The notes: generated by a model from the letters alone, not told the origin. DNA of 64,000 bases from Bradyrhizobium sp. in8p8 (GCF_000426845.1 NZ_AUGD01000005.1:310001-374000), one strand, 5' to 3'; shown: positions 44,212 to 53,706, numbered from the stretch's first letter. Numbers and translations are program-made.

Positions 44212-45098
44212 AGGGCATGCAGGCATTTCTGGAGGTCTTCGACATCTACCTGCTGGAGGCCGTGATCAACGGCATTCTCCTCGGCGGCGTTCTGGCGCTG
44301 CTTGCGCTCGGCCTCAACCTGATCTTTGGCGTCATCGACGTCACCTGGATCTGCTACGCCGAGCTGGTGATGATCGGCATGTACGGCATGTATTTCATGG
44401 TGCAGTATTACGGCGTCAGCTATTTCGTCGCCGCCCCGCTGACCATCCTACTTGTCGCGGTGCTTGGCGCAGCGCTGCACTATCTCGTGATCGCGCCGCT
44501 GCTGACCGCGCCGCCCATCAATCAGCTGCTTGCCACCGGCGGCGTGCTGTTCGTGCTCCAGAGCTTTGCCACCGTGGCCTTCGGGATCGACTTCCGCAAT
44601 CTCGGCATCCGTCTGCCGGTGCTCGCCTTCGGCGACATGAATTTCAGCTATGCACGGCTGCTGTCCTTTGCCGCCGCGCTGGTCGGCATGGTTGCGGTCT
44701 ATCTGTTCATGACGCGCACCTTCACCGGCACCGCCATCCGCGCCATCTCGCAGGACCGCCAGATCATGGCGCTGATGGGCGTCGACACCAGGCGGATCTA
44801 TCTCATCACCTCCGCCCTCGGTGGCGCACTCGCCGGACTCGCCGCGTGCCTGCTGGTGCTGCAATACGACGTGCATCCCTTCGTCGGCCTCTCGTTCGGA
44901 CCGATCACCTTCCTGATCTGCGTGCTCGGGGGCCTTGGCAATTTCATCGGCGGCTTCATCGCCGCTTTCGTGTTCGCCGAGATCATCTCGCTCGGCGGCC
45001 TGTTCTCCGACCTTGAATGGGGCTATGTGCTCGCCTTTGCCTTCTTCATCGTCATGATGTTCATCCGGCCCGCGGGCCTCTTGGCGAGGCGCCGATGA
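44208..45098 (+). CDS. livH: LivH-like ABC permease
   Basis: 296 aa from GTG 44208 (ATG at 44217 also possible). About eight hydrophobic segments and the conserved LGGVLALLALGLNLIFGVIDVTW and TAIRAISQDRQIMALMGVDTRRIY. Overlaps livF at its start and livM at its end (ATGA), so the cluster is tightly coupled. Confidence 0.94.
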   Translation: MKGMQAFLEVFDIYLLEAVINGILLGGVLALLALGLNLIFGVIDVTWICYAELVMIGMYGMYFMVQYYGVSYFVAAPLTILLVAVLGAALHYLVIAPLLTAPPINQLLATGGVLFVLQSFATVAFGIDFRNLGIRLPVLAFGDMNFSYARLLSFAAALVGMVAVYLFMTRTFTGTAIRAISQDRQIMALMGVDTRRIYLITSALGGALAGLAACLLVLQYDVHPFVGLSFGPITFLICVLGGLGNFIGGFIAAFVFAEIISLGGLFSDLEWGYVLAFAFFIVMMFIRPAGLLARRR

Positions 45099-46114
45099 TC
45101 GGGCAGGGGCGGCTTGCAGCATGGGGCATAGGACTGGCCGCGCTGGTCGCTCTGCCCTTCGTCTATCGCGATCCCTATCATCTGCACATCCTGGTGCTGA
45201 TCCTGATCTGGTCGTTCGCCTACACCTCCTGGTCGATGATGGGGCGGTTCGGCCTCGTCTCGCTCGGGCATGGCGGCTTCATGGGGATCGGCGCCTATGT
45301 CACCGCCTTGCTGTGGAATCATCTGGGCCTGTCCCCCTGGATCGGCATTCCCATCAGCATGGTCGCGGCCGGCGCGCTGGCGCTGATCGTCGGATATCCC
45401 TGCTTCCGCTTCCGCATCACCGGGCACTATTTCGTGCTGGTGACGCTGGCGCTCTCCGGTATCGTGCTCCAGGTCATCACCGCGACCCGTGACTACACCG
45501 GCGGCTCGCTGGGCTACACGCCGAACCGGACCTCAGGCAACAAGCTGCTGGCGCTGCAGTTCGACGACAAGACCATCTGGTACCTGATCGCGCTCGGGGT
45601 CTGGCTGTTCGGCATCGTGGTCTGGCACTGGGTCGACCGCAGCATGGCCCGCTACGCGCTGGAGGCGATCTCGGAGGACGAGGACGCCGCCGCCGCGGCC
45701 GGCGTCGACGTCACCGCCGAGAAGCTGAAGATCACGCTGCTCAGCGCGTTGATGACGGCGCTCGCCGGCGCGATCTACTGCCAGTACCAGATGTTCATCA
45801 CGCCGGACACGGTCAGCGGCATCGCGGTGTCGCTGCAGATGGTGTTTGCGGCCATCGTCGGCGGCCTGTTCGTCTCGCTCGGCCCGACCGTCGGCGCCAT
45901 CATCACAATTCTGCTGGCGGAGAGCTTGCGTATCGGCTTCGGCACCAAGGCGGTCGGCTGGGACAACCTCGTCTACGGCGTTCTGCTCGTCCTTTTCATC
46001 ATATTCCTTCCCAAGGGCATCCTTGGTAGCTTGCTCGACCGATTGAAGCCGCAACGCAAGGTGCCCCGCGCTCATGAGCAAGAAGCCGTCCAGATCGCTC
46101 GCCCAGGAACTTGA
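45095..46114 (+). CDS. livM: LivM-like ABC permease
   Basis: 339 aa from ATG 45095; the frame opens at 45017 inside livH. Membrane segments include SLGHGGFMGIGAYVTALLW and the loop SMARYALEAISEDEDAAAAAGVDVTAEKLK. The last 41 bases overlap the start of the PPK2 gene in another frame, so its C-terminus (KVPRAHEQEAVQIARPGT) shares DNA with the kinase N-terminus. Confidence 0.93.
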   Translation: MIGQGRLAAWGIGLAALVALPFVYRDPYHLHILVLILIWSFAYTSWSMMGRFGLVSLGHGGFMGIGAYVTALLWNHLGLSPWIGIPISMVAAGALALIVGYPCFRFRITGHYFVLVTLALSGIVLQVITATRDYTGGSLGYTPNRTSGNKLLALQFDDKTIWYLIALGVWLFGIVVWHWVDRSMARYALEAISEDEDAAAAAGVDVTAEKLKITLLSALMTALAGAIYCQYQMFITPDTVSGIAVSLQMVFAAIVGGLFVSLGPTVGAIITILLAESLRIGFGTKAVGWDNLVYGVLLVLFIIFLPKGILGSLLDRLKPQRKVPRAHEQEAVQIARPGT

Positions 46115-47024
46115 CCGCTACATCACCCCGTTCCGCTACGACGGCTCGGGCAAGTTTCACCTCAAGGACCACAAGACCGACGAGAAGGGCGATCTCGACA
46201 AGGAGGAGGCGCTGGCGATCCTCGACGCCAACAAGCAGCGGCTCATCGAATTTCAGGAAAAGCTCTACGCGCAGGACCGCTGGTCGCTCCTGATCGTTTT
46301 CCAGGCCATGGACGCCGGCGGCAAGGACTCTGCGATCAAGGCAATCTTCGAGGGGATCAATCCGCAAGGCTGCGAGGTCCATGCCTTCAAGGCGCCGAGC
46401 AGCAAGGAGCTCGATCATGACTTCCTCTGGCGCCATATGATCGCGCTGCCCGAGCGTGGGCGTATCGGCATCTTCAACCGCTCGCATTACGAGGAATGCC
46501 TGGTGACGCGCGTGCACCCGGAGATTCTCGCCAAGGAGAAGCTGCCGCCGAAGCTCGTCACCAAGAACATCTGGAAGGAACGATTTGAGGACATCTCCGC
46601 CTTCGAGCGCTATCTCTGCCGCAACGGCACCGTGGTGCTGAAGTTCTTCCTCAACGTCTCCAAGGAAGAGCAGCGCGAGCGCTTCCTCGAACGGCTGGAG
46701 AACCCGGCCAAGCAGTGGAAGTTCTCCATGGACGACATCAGGGAGCGCGCGCTGTGGCCGCGCTACCAGGCCGTCTATCAGGATATCGTCCGCCACACGG
46801 CGACACAGCATGCGCCATGGTATGTCGTGCCGGCCGACCACAAATGGTTTGCGCGTGTCGTGATCGGCTCCGTGATCAACGCGGCGCTCGAAAAACTCGA
46901 CTTGCGTTTTCCTCGCGCCGACAAGGCCTCGCTGGAGGAGTTCGAGCAGGTGCGCAAGGCACTCGAGAAGGAAGAAAGGAAGGGCAACATGGAAAAACCT
47001 CGAAAACAACCCCATGCACAGTAG
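46074..47024 (+). CDS. ppk2: polyphosphate kinase 2 family protein
   Basis: 316 aa. PPK2 uses polyphosphate to phosphorylate nucleotides. Walker A LIVFQAMDAGGKDSAIK, followed by RIGIFNRSHYEECLVTRVHPE (Walker B region) and the lid RERFLERLENPAKQWKFSMDDI. Starts inside livM (41-base overlap), which is unusual for unrelated functions. Its final residues RKQPHAQ and stop codon come from a 26-base dispersed repeat; just before it the protein is Lys/Glu-rich, so the natural end may have been replaced. Confidence 0.93.
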   Translation: MSKKPSRSLAQELDRYITPFRYDGSGKFHLKDHKTDEKGDLDKEEALAILDANKQRLIEFQEKLYAQDRWSLLIVFQAMDAGGKDSAIKAIFEGINPQGCEVHAFKAPSSKELDHDFLWRHMIALPERGRIGIFNRSHYEECLVTRVHPEILAKEKLPPKLVTKNIWKERFEDISAFERYLCRNGTVVLKFFLNVSKEEQRERFLERLENPAKQWKFSMDDIRERALWPRYQAVYQDIVRHTATQHAPWYVVPADHKWFARVVIGSVINAALEKLDLRFPRADKASLEEFEQVRKALEKEERKGNMEKPRKQPHAQ

Positions 47025-47026
47025 AC
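47001..47026 (+). repeat. 26-base dispersed repeat, copy B
   Basis: Identical for 26 bases to copy A (4601-4626, minus strand), with further similarity to about 47050 (AAATCAATG then CTTG). It encodes the last residues and the TAG stop of PPK2. Confidence 0.8.
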
Positions 47027-47969
47027 CGCGATAGCAAAATCAATGGCTTGACGGTCGCGTCGAGGAATTGCTGATTTTGCGAAGAGAATTTGCGTCGTCG
47101 GGCAAAACAGGGGTAGGGTGTTATCGTTGTCCCCGCTCGTACCGCGGCATCACCACGAACATCGACTTCGGCCGCCGTAGCGAAGACATCGACATTGTCG
47201 GTGCCGTCGACCCTCCTGGTGGACGTGCGGCGGACTCTGAGCGAACGCTGATCCGGTGACGAGAGCACCGAAGATGGCGACGCAAAACGGTCCTATCATT
47301 TCTTGCTTCCCGGGAAAGAACGATGACGGCAGAGACGGTCTCTTCGGTGGAAACGCTGCCTTCAGGGATGATTGACGAGGCCGTTCCGTCGCGGAACGAA
47401 ACGGAACGCGTCTTCAAATGTGATCTCAAGGCCTTTGATCCCGCTTGACAGTTTTGTGTCGCGGGAGGACCATGCCGATGGTCGCAAACAAGCGACGCGC
47501 AACGTCCACCTCATGAGCAAGGGGAGGTCTATGACGCCACCTCCGCAAATCCAGCCGCGTTAATTGCGATGGAGCTCGTTCGGACTATCGCATAGCGGCA
47601 GCAACCGCGAACGGCACGCCGGGATCAGGTTTAGCGGGCTGCATCAGTGAGGCATAGCCCCTACCTTCCCGGCGCTGTATTTTATCGCGCATCGATGGTG
47701 CCCGATGGCTGTGGCGGGCGAATCGTTTGACGTCCTGTCTTTTCCTTCATCCGTTTCCTGCATCGAGGATTCTCACGCGCAGAGTCCGGTGGCGCTTAGC
47801 TGACGCCGCCACTGCCGACCTGCACTGCGGCAAATGCCTAGAGAATGTCCTCTCGAAGGCCAACTTCCGACACAGGGCCGGGGCGAATAGCCGCAATCCG
47901 ACATGACGCATGCGCTTCGGCGGTAACGGTCCGCCGCCGCCGGCGCATTCGTTTTTCCAAGGAATCCTC
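47025..47969 (+). other. 945-bp gene-poor gap between ppk2 and mscS-like gene
   Basis: Several short ORFs exist on both strands (for example 47274-47375 plus, 33 aa) but none has family features, good ribosome binding sites or clear codon bias. Base composition is lower in GC than in the flanking genes. It may hold degraded coding sequence or regulatory RNA; nothing specific can be supported. Confidence 0.5.
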
Positions 47970-50297
47970 GTGGCGCACAAGCTGGCCGCGGCGCTCTTCG
48001 CCGCTCTCTTCCTCACGATTCCATCTCTCTCCGATGCGCGTGCCGAGCCGCCTGCGGCGGCGAACAGCACCGTCACACTGTCGGCCGACGAGGCGAAGCG
48101 CGCGCTCGAAACCCTGCAGGACGACAAGAAGCGCGGGCAGATGATCGACACGCTCCGCGCGATCGCCAATGCGTCCGGTCCGCAGCTCTCCGCGCCCGAG
48201 CCGAAATCGCCGATCCCCCTCGCGGCCGACGGGCTCGGCGCACAGCTCCTGCTCACGGTGTCGGAGGAGATCGGTGCGATCTCGAGCGAGATCGCCAGCG
48301 TGGCGCGGACGCTCACGCATTTCCCGGCATTCTATTACTGGATCATGCGAACCGCGAACGATCCCGCGGCCCACAACCTCCTGCTCGAGATCGCATGGAA
48401 GCTGGCACTGGTGTTCGGCTCCGCCTTCTGCGCGGAATGGGCGATCGTCCGCCTGATCCGGCGTCCGGTCGCGTTCCTGGAAGCACGCGTACCACAGAGC
48501 CCGCGCTTGCCGGTGCAGGTGCTGCCCATCGCCGATCCTCCGTCCTCAGTGACCGCTGTCACCCCCGCGCCCGAACTGCAGAAGCGCCGTCACAATCTCG
48601 CGCGCATGTGGCAGGTCGTGGTGCGGCTGCCCCTGGTGCTGGGACGTCTCGCGCTCGAACTGATCCCCGTGTTCACCTTTGCAGGCGTCGCTACGGCGCT
48701 GCTCGGGACCGAGATTGGCGAGCCCACAACTGTCCGCCTCGTCATCCTCGCAGTCATTAACGCCTATGCGTTCTCGCGTGGGTTGATCTGCATGGTCCGG
48801 GCGCTGGCAGGGCCGTTCGGCCTGCTTCCGGTGCGTGCGGAGACCGCCGCCTACATCGAGATATGGGCCCGCCGCATCGTCGGTGTCGGCGTTTCCGGCA
48901 TCGCCTTCGCCAATGTGGCGCTGCTGCTCGGCTTGCACCGCGCCGGCTACGCCGCGCTGCTGCGCATGGCGATGCTGGTCGTGCATCTGTTCGTCGTCAT
49001 CATCATCCTGCAATGCCGTCGCCAGGTCGCCGAAGCCATTCGCGCCCCCGCCGAGCGGCAGGGGATTGCAGCCCGCTTGCGCAATCGCGTCGCCGGCGGC
49101 TGGCATTACCTTGCCATCGCGCTCGACATCGCGCTGTGGGCAGTATGGGCACTGAACATCCGCAACGGCTATTCGCTTCTGCTGCAATACTTCGTCGGCA
49201 CCATTGCGGTGGCGCTGGTCACGCGTGTCGTCACCATGGTGACGCTGAGCCTGATCGACCGTGGCTTCCGCATCACGCCGGATATCCTCCAGCGCTTTCC
49301 GGGCCTCGAGATCCGGGCCAACCGCTATCTGCCGCTGCTGCGCAAGATCATGTCTGGCGTGATCGCCTTCATCGGCTTCGTCGCCGTGCTCGAAGTCTGG
49401 GGCGTGGACGCCATCGTCTGGTTCTACGGCGGCCAGATCGGCAGCCGGCTGATCTCGGCCGTGGTGACGATCGGCCTCGCCGTGTTCGTTGCGGCCGCGA
49501 TCTGGGAAGCCAGCAATGCGCTCCTGGATCGTCAGATCAATACGCTGTCCCGGGACGGTCATTATGCCCGTGCCGCGCGCCTACGCACCTTCCAGCCGAT
49601 GCTGCGTACCGCGCTGCTCTGCCTGATTGCCACGGTTGTCGGCCTCACAGCGCTGAGCGAGATCGGCGTCAATGTCGCGCCGCTCCTGGCGGGCGCCGGC
49701 ATCGTCGGCATAGCGATCGGCTTCGGTTCGCAAAAGCTGGTGCAGGATCTCATCACCGGCCTTTTCCTGCTGCTGGAGAACACCGTGCAGGTCGGTGACA
49801 ATGTCAGCGTGTCGGGCTTGTCAGGCGTGGTCGAGAACGTCTCGATCCGCACCATTCGCCTGCGCGCCGGTGACGGCGCCATCCACATCGTACCGTTCAG
49901 CGCGGTCACGACCATCACCAATGCCAGCCGGGGTGCCGGCAATGCCTCGGTCAGCGTCAACGTCGCCTACAAGGAGGATACCGACCGCGCGGGTCAGATC
50001 CTCAAGGACATCGTCGACGAGATGCGGCGTGAACCGGATTTTCGGGCCTTGATTCGTGGCGATCTCGAGCTGTGGGGCGTCGACAAGGTCGACGGCGCGA
50101 TGGTGTCGATCGTCGGCCAGATCCGCTGCACCGATGCCGGTCGCTGGCCGGTCCAGCGCGAATTCAACCGGCGCATGAAGCTGCGCTTCCAGCAGAACGG
50201 TATCGAGGTCGCATCCGCCACCCAGACCATCCTGATGCACGTCGTGCCCCCGATGGACAGCGCGGCCCATCTCACGCCGCGGCGGGCGGCCGGATAG
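47970..50297 (+). CDS. large mechanosensitive channel, MscS family
   Basis: 775 aa from GTG 47970 with AGGA upstream; the ATG at 47910 would place 20 residues before the signal peptide (HKLAAALFAALFLTIPSLSDARA). Long periplasmic/N-terminal part, about 8-10 membrane segments, then the pore helix and vestibule: NVAPLLAGAGIVGIAIGFGSQKLVQDLITGLFLLLENTVQVGDNVSV. The C-terminal domain is normal (INTNASRG-like ITNASRGAGNASVSVNVAYKED). It releases solutes during osmotic downshock. Related large forms include YbiO. Confidence 0.93.
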   Translation: MAHKLAAALFAALFLTIPSLSDARAEPPAAANSTVTLSADEAKRALETLQDDKKRGQMIDTLRAIANASGPQLSAPEPKSPIPLAADGLGAQLLLTVSEEIGAISSEIASVARTLTHFPAFYYWIMRTANDPAAHNLLLEIAWKLALVFGSAFCAEWAIVRLIRRPVAFLEARVPQSPRLPVQVLPIADPPSSVTAVTPAPELQKRRHNLARMWQVVVRLPLVLGRLALELIPVFTFAGVATALLGTEIGEPTTVRLVILAVINAYAFSRGLICMVRALAGPFGLLPVRAETAAYIEIWARRIVGVGVSGIAFANVALLLGLHRAGYAALLRMAMLVVHLFVVIIILQCRRQVAEAIRAPAERQGIAARLRNRVAGGWHYLAIALDIALWAVWALNIRNGYSLLLQYFVGTIAVALVTRVVTMVTLSLIDRGFRITPDILQRFPGLEIRANRYLPLLRKIMSGVIAFIGFVAVLEVWGVDAIVWFYGGQIGSRLISAVVTIGLAVFVAAAIWEASNALLDRQINTLSRDGHYARAARLRTFQPMLRTALLCLIATVVGLTALSEIGVNVAPLLAGAGIVGIAIGFGSQKLVQDLITGLFLLLENTVQVGDNVSVSGLSGVVENVSIRTIRLRAGDGAIHIVPFSAVTTITNASRGAGNASVSVNVAYKEDTDRAGQILKDIVDEMRREPDFRALIRGDLELWGVDKVDGAMVSIVGQIRCTDAGRWPVQREFNRRMKLRFQQNGIEVASATQTILMHVVPPMDSAAHLTPRRAAG

Positions 50298-50461
50298 CGG
50301 CGTCCCTGCGTTAACCCTCTCGCGCGCAATGGCCAGTCGATTTCGACAGCCTCGCTGCGGTGCGAGATCACAGGCGACCCCCAAGTCTCTCCGTCCTTGA
50401 TCTGGATGGACCGCTGGCCGACAATGTCTGCGGTTCAATGAGAAGCTCCTTGGGGGAATTC

Positions 50462-52114
50462 GTGAATAGACCTGCCCGGGTCGTTGCCCGCTCGACGTCG
50501 TCCAATCCGCCGCAAGGCATGACTCTGCTGCGCGATCCCTTGCTCAACAAGGGGACTGCCTTCACAGAAGCGGAACGCGAGAGGCTCGGCCTGCGCGGCC
50601 TCCTGCCGCCGTGCGTGCTGACGATGGAGACGCAGGCTCAGCGCGTGCTCACCAATCTGCGCACGCTGCCGACCGACCTCGAAAAATACGTCGCATTGAA
50701 CGCGCTGCATGACCGCAACGAGGCGTTGTTCTTCCGCGTCGTGGTCGACCATATCGACGAGATCCAGCCGATCATCTACACGCCGACGGTCGGGCTTGCC
50801 TGCCAGAAATACGGCCTGATCTTCCAGCGCCCGCGAGGGATGTTCATCTCCTCGCGCGATCGCGGCCAGATCGCGGACATTCTGAAGAACTGGCCCTATC
50901 AGGCCAAGCTCATCGTCGTTACCGACGGCGAGCGCATTCTGGGCCTCGGCGACCTGGGTGCCAACGGCATGGGGATTCCGGTCGGCAAGCTTTCGCTCTA
51001 TTCGGCCTGCGCCGGCGTGCATCCGGAAGCATGCCTGCCGATCGTGCTCGACGTCGGCACCAACAACGAAGAGCTCCTGAGCGATCCCTATTATCTCGGC
51101 CTGCGTGAGCGGCGGTTGACGGGCGAGGCCTATGACAGCTTCGTCGACGAATTCATGCAGGCCGCTCGCAAGACCTTTCCGGGCGTGCTGATCCAGTTCG
51201 AGGATTTCGCCAACCATTCGGCGTTCAAGCTGCTGCACAAATATCGCGACGAAGCCTGCGTCTTCAACGACGATATCCAGGGCACCGCTGCGGTGGCGCT
51301 CGCCGGTCTGTTCTCGGCCTTGCGCATCTCCGGGGGCAAGCTCAAAGACCAGCGCATCCTCTTCCTCGGTGCGGGCGAGGCGGCGACCGGCATCGCCGAC
51401 CTCGTGGTCTCGGCCATGATGGCGGAGGGGGCTTCCGAGGCGGACGCGCTCCGGCGCAACTGGCTGGTGGATTCCCGCGGCCTCGTGGTCGGCGGCCGTG
51501 ATGGCCTGTCCGGCCACAAGCTGCGCTATGCCCATGCCGGGCAGGCGCCGATCGCCGACTTTCTCACCGCGATCAAGACGCTGAAGCCCACGGCGATCAT
51601 CGGCGTCGCTGCCGTCGGCGGCGCCTTCACGCCCGAGGTGCTCAAGACCATGGCCGAGCTCAACGAGCAGCCGATCGTGTTCGCTCTCTCCAACCCGACG
51701 TCGAAGGCCGAATGCTCGGCGGAGGATGCCTATCGCTACACCGAGGGCCGCGCATTGTTCGCCTGCGGCAGCCCGTACGACCCGGTGAAGCTCAATGGCC
51801 GCAGCTTCGTGCCGCGCCAGGGCAACAACTCCTACATCTTCCCCGGCGTTGGACTCGGCGTCATCGCCAGTGGCTCGCGCCTCGTCACCGACGAAATGTT
51901 CATGGCGGCGGCCCATGCGCTTGCTGACTGCGTCGGCAAGGACGACCTCGCGCAAGGCAGCCTCTATCCGGCACTGCCGCGCATCCGCGAGGTCTCGATC
52001 CGCATCGCCGCAGCCGTCGCAGACGTCGCCTATCAGCGCGGGCTTGCGGACGGACCGGCCCCCAATGACGTCAAGGCCCTGGTCCAATCCCAGATGTACG
52101 AGCCGCATTACTGA
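50462..52114 (+). CDS. maeA: NAD-type malic enzyme (large form)
   Basis: About 550 aa from GTG 50462 with GGGGGA 5-10 bases before; ATG 50438 is an alternative. Oxidative decarboxylation of malate to pyruvate. The family motifs are intact: IYTPTVGLACQKYG, VTDGERILGLGDLGANGMGIPVGKL, FEDFANHSAFKLL, CVFNDDIQGTAAVALAG and the dinucleotide site FLGAGEAATGIADL. It resembles the E. coli SfcA/eukaryotic size class, without a phosphotransacetylase-like tail. NAD versus NADP preference is not certain. Confidence 0.92.
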   Translation: MNRPARVVARSTSSNPPQGMTLLRDPLLNKGTAFTEAERERLGLRGLLPPCVLTMETQAQRVLTNLRTLPTDLEKYVALNALHDRNEALFFRVVVDHIDEIQPIIYTPTVGLACQKYGLIFQRPRGMFISSRDRGQIADILKNWPYQAKLIVVTDGERILGLGDLGANGMGIPVGKLSLYSACAGVHPEACLPIVLDVGTNNEELLSDPYYLGLRERRLTGEAYDSFVDEFMQAARKTFPGVLIQFEDFANHSAFKLLHKYRDEACVFNDDIQGTAAVALAGLFSALRISGGKLKDQRILFLGAGEAATGIADLVVSAMMAEGASEADALRRNWLVDSRGLVVGGRDGLSGHKLRYAHAGQAPIADFLTAIKTLKPTAIIGVAAVGGAFTPEVLKTMAELNEQPIVFALSNPTSKAECSAEDAYRYTEGRALFACGSPYDPVKLNGRSFVPRQGNNSYIFPGVGLGVIASGSRLVTDEMFMAAAHALADCVGKDDLAQGSLYPALPRIREVSIRIAAAVADVAYQRGLADGPAPNDVKALVQSQMYEPHY

Positions 52115-52288
52115 GGATGCCGCAACGGGCGGTCACCTCCGGGTGGCCTGTCCCTTTTCGGCACAGGCCAGTGTGGTGGAATCGTCACAGCGGGCGCGAA
52201 ACGGCGGCGGCCCTAGAGCCGCTTTTGTTCCGACAAGGTTCTGCCCTCATTGCCCACCGAAAATCCCGGGCCGTTCGGAGGGCGTACC

Positions 52289-52831
52289 ATGTCTTGCATT
52301 GCACGTACCGAAAGTGCCCGGATCTCCGTCGCAACCTCGTGCCGGCTGCTGCTCGCCATCGCCGGCGCCGCCTCGCTCGCAGCCTGTGCGCAAGCGCCGG
52401 TCGGCCGTCAGAAGGCCGATCTCGCCGCTACGGGCCGACACGCCGCGGTGGAGCGCCCGCACAGGGTGGCGGCGCTGCATCCCCGGCCGATCAGCCGGGC
52501 GCGCGCTCCAGCCGATGATGCAAAGCAGGCGGCCTCGCATGGCGTGGCCAGCTTCTATTCGGATACCCAGACCGCGAGCGGCGAAAAGTTCGACAGGAAC
52601 GAGCTGACCGCCGCGCATCCCACCTTGCCGTTCGGCACCAAGCTGCGCGTCACCGATACCTCTTCCGGGCGCTTCGTGACCGTGCGAGTCAACGATCGTG
52701 GGCCGTATGTGCGCGGGCGCGTGGTCGACGTTTCGCCTTCCGCGGCCGAGGCGCTCGGCATGGTCGACAAGGGCATCACCAATGTCAGGCTCGAGGTCGT
52801 GCAATTGGGCGCGACCAGTCGAGGCCGATGA
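52289..52831 (+). CDS. rlpA: RlpA-like septal ring lipoprotein
   Basis: 180 aa from ATG 52289 with SD GGAGGG. Signal ends in a lipobox (ASLAAC), so a lipoprotein with acylated Cys near residue 33. A low-complexity Arg/Ala/Pro linker precedes the double-psi beta-barrel (GVASFYSDTQTASGEKFDRNELTAAHPTLPFGTKLRVTD ... VRVNDRGPYVRGRVVDVSPSAAEALG), including the Asp thought important in lytic transglycosylase RlpA. No SPOR domain is present. Probably acts on peptidoglycan at the envelope. Confidence 0.9.
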   Translation: MSCIARTESARISVATSCRLLLAIAGAASLAACAQAPVGRQKADLAATGRHAAVERPHRVAALHPRPISRARAPADDAKQAASHGVASFYSDTQTASGEKFDRNELTAAHPTLPFGTKLRVTDTSSGRFVTVRVNDRGPYVRGRVVDVSPSAAEALGMVDKGITNVRLEVVQLGATSRGR

Positions 52832-52909
52832 GGGCGCGGTTAACCGGGTGTTAGCGGCTATTGAGCACCATGGCTGCCCACGTCAATTGGGGATCTGGGG
52901 AGCCGGCGT

Positions 52910-53065
52910 TTGAACACGATCAAGTATCTCGAAGATCAGGCCGCGCGTGCCGAGCGGCTCGCCAAACGGATCACGGATACGTCGACGATCGAGAAGCTCC
53001 TGACTTTCGCGGGCGAGCGCCGCCGCGAGATCGAGGCCATCGCCGGCAAGCATCGCAGCGCCTGA
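52910..53065 (+). CDS. small conserved-looking protein, 51 aa
   Basis: TTG start with GGGGAG 7 bases before. Reads (M)NTIKYLEDQAARAERLAKR then a charged amphipathic helix ending AGERRREIEAIAGKHRSA. Codon bias fits neighbouring genes. It is probably a cytoplasmic helical protein; function unknown. It is short enough to be missed by length filters. Confidence 0.65.
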   Translation: MNTIKYLEDQAARAERLAKRITDTSTIEKLLTFAGERRREIEAIAGKHRSA

Positions 53066-53250
53066 AGCGCGAACTGATCTCGTCGAATTGCCACCGCACC
53101 TTGAGCATCATCCGGCTCAGAAGCGCTTTGCGTTTTTCGATCTGGTTCTATTTCCTGCGTTCCATGCGGCTATCGCATCCGCCCTCGTTCCAAAGCGCGG
53201 AACTTCTCTTTTGCTCCGGCGTCATGACAGTGTTTGAAGAGGAGGACATC

Positions 53251-53337
53251 ATGGGTCTTGGACGAGGTGCTTTGCTTTGGATGCTTGGCGTGCCGCTGCC
53301 GATCGTGCTGCTGCTGGCGCTGTTCTGGAACAACTGA
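53251..53337 (+). CDS. small single-span membrane protein, 28 aa
   Basis: ATG 53251 preceded by AGGAGG with a 5-base gap. Reads MGLGRGALLWMLGVPLPIVL then LLALFWNN: one hydrophobic helix. A strong intrinsic terminator follows 17 bases after the stop. SD, helix and terminator together make a real tiny gene likely. Function unknown. Confidence 0.65.
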   Translation: MGLGRGALLWMLGVPLPIVLLLALFWNN

Positions 53338-53354
53338 CGTGCCTACACGAAAAG

Positions 53355-53376
53355 CGCCGCGGAAGCGGCGTTTTTT
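53355..53376 (+). terminator. intrinsic terminator after the 28-aa gene
   Basis: CGCCGC-GGAA-GCGGCG followed by TTTTTT. AAAG before the stem pairs with part of the T run, so it may also act for the minus-strand gene ending at 53401. Confidence 0.85.
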
Positions 53377-53400
53377 GCTGGTGCGATCGGCGCAACGAAA

Positions 53401-53706
53401 TCAGCTGTGGTTCTCGACGAAGTCGCTGAGATAGTCGGGCAGCGTCACGCCATCGATGTCGCAGCGTGCCTTGATCTCGCCGGCCACATCGCTCGAGATG
53501 TCCTTCATCCAATGCTCGAGCGTGTTGAACGAAATTACCTTGATGGGATCGTTGAAGCAGCCGGCCACGAGCTCGCCGATTGTGGCCTCGAGATCGCTGC
53601 GCTCGACACGGACCTCGGTCGACCGGTCGAGGCGATCGATTACCACGAACAAGGTCTGGTCTGCGCCATAGGGCACGACCGGAATGGGCACGCCAGCTTC
53701 AAGCAT
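53401..53706 (-). CDS. hypothetical protein, 101 aa
   Basis: Begins MLEAGVPIPVVPYGADQTLFVVIDRLD and continues in an alpha/beta pattern; no motif recognised and no membrane segment. Codon use fits this genome. It ends next to the shared terminator and lies downstream of another unknown minus-strand gene, possibly co-transcribed. Confidence 0.6.
   Translation of the reverse strand: MLEAGVPIPVVPYGADQTLFVVIDRLDRSTEVRVERSDLEATIGELVAGCFNDPIKVISFNTLEHWMKDISSDVAGEIKARCDIDGVTLPDYLSDFVENHS

Noticed and set aside
47121..47429. 102-residue minus-strand ORF in the gene-poor gap
   Set aside because: Ser/Arg-rich with no family, no good ribosome binding site, and overlapping ORFs of equal quality on the other strand.
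50435..52108. 557-residue minus-strand frame
   Set aside because: Antisense to malic enzyme over its whole length.
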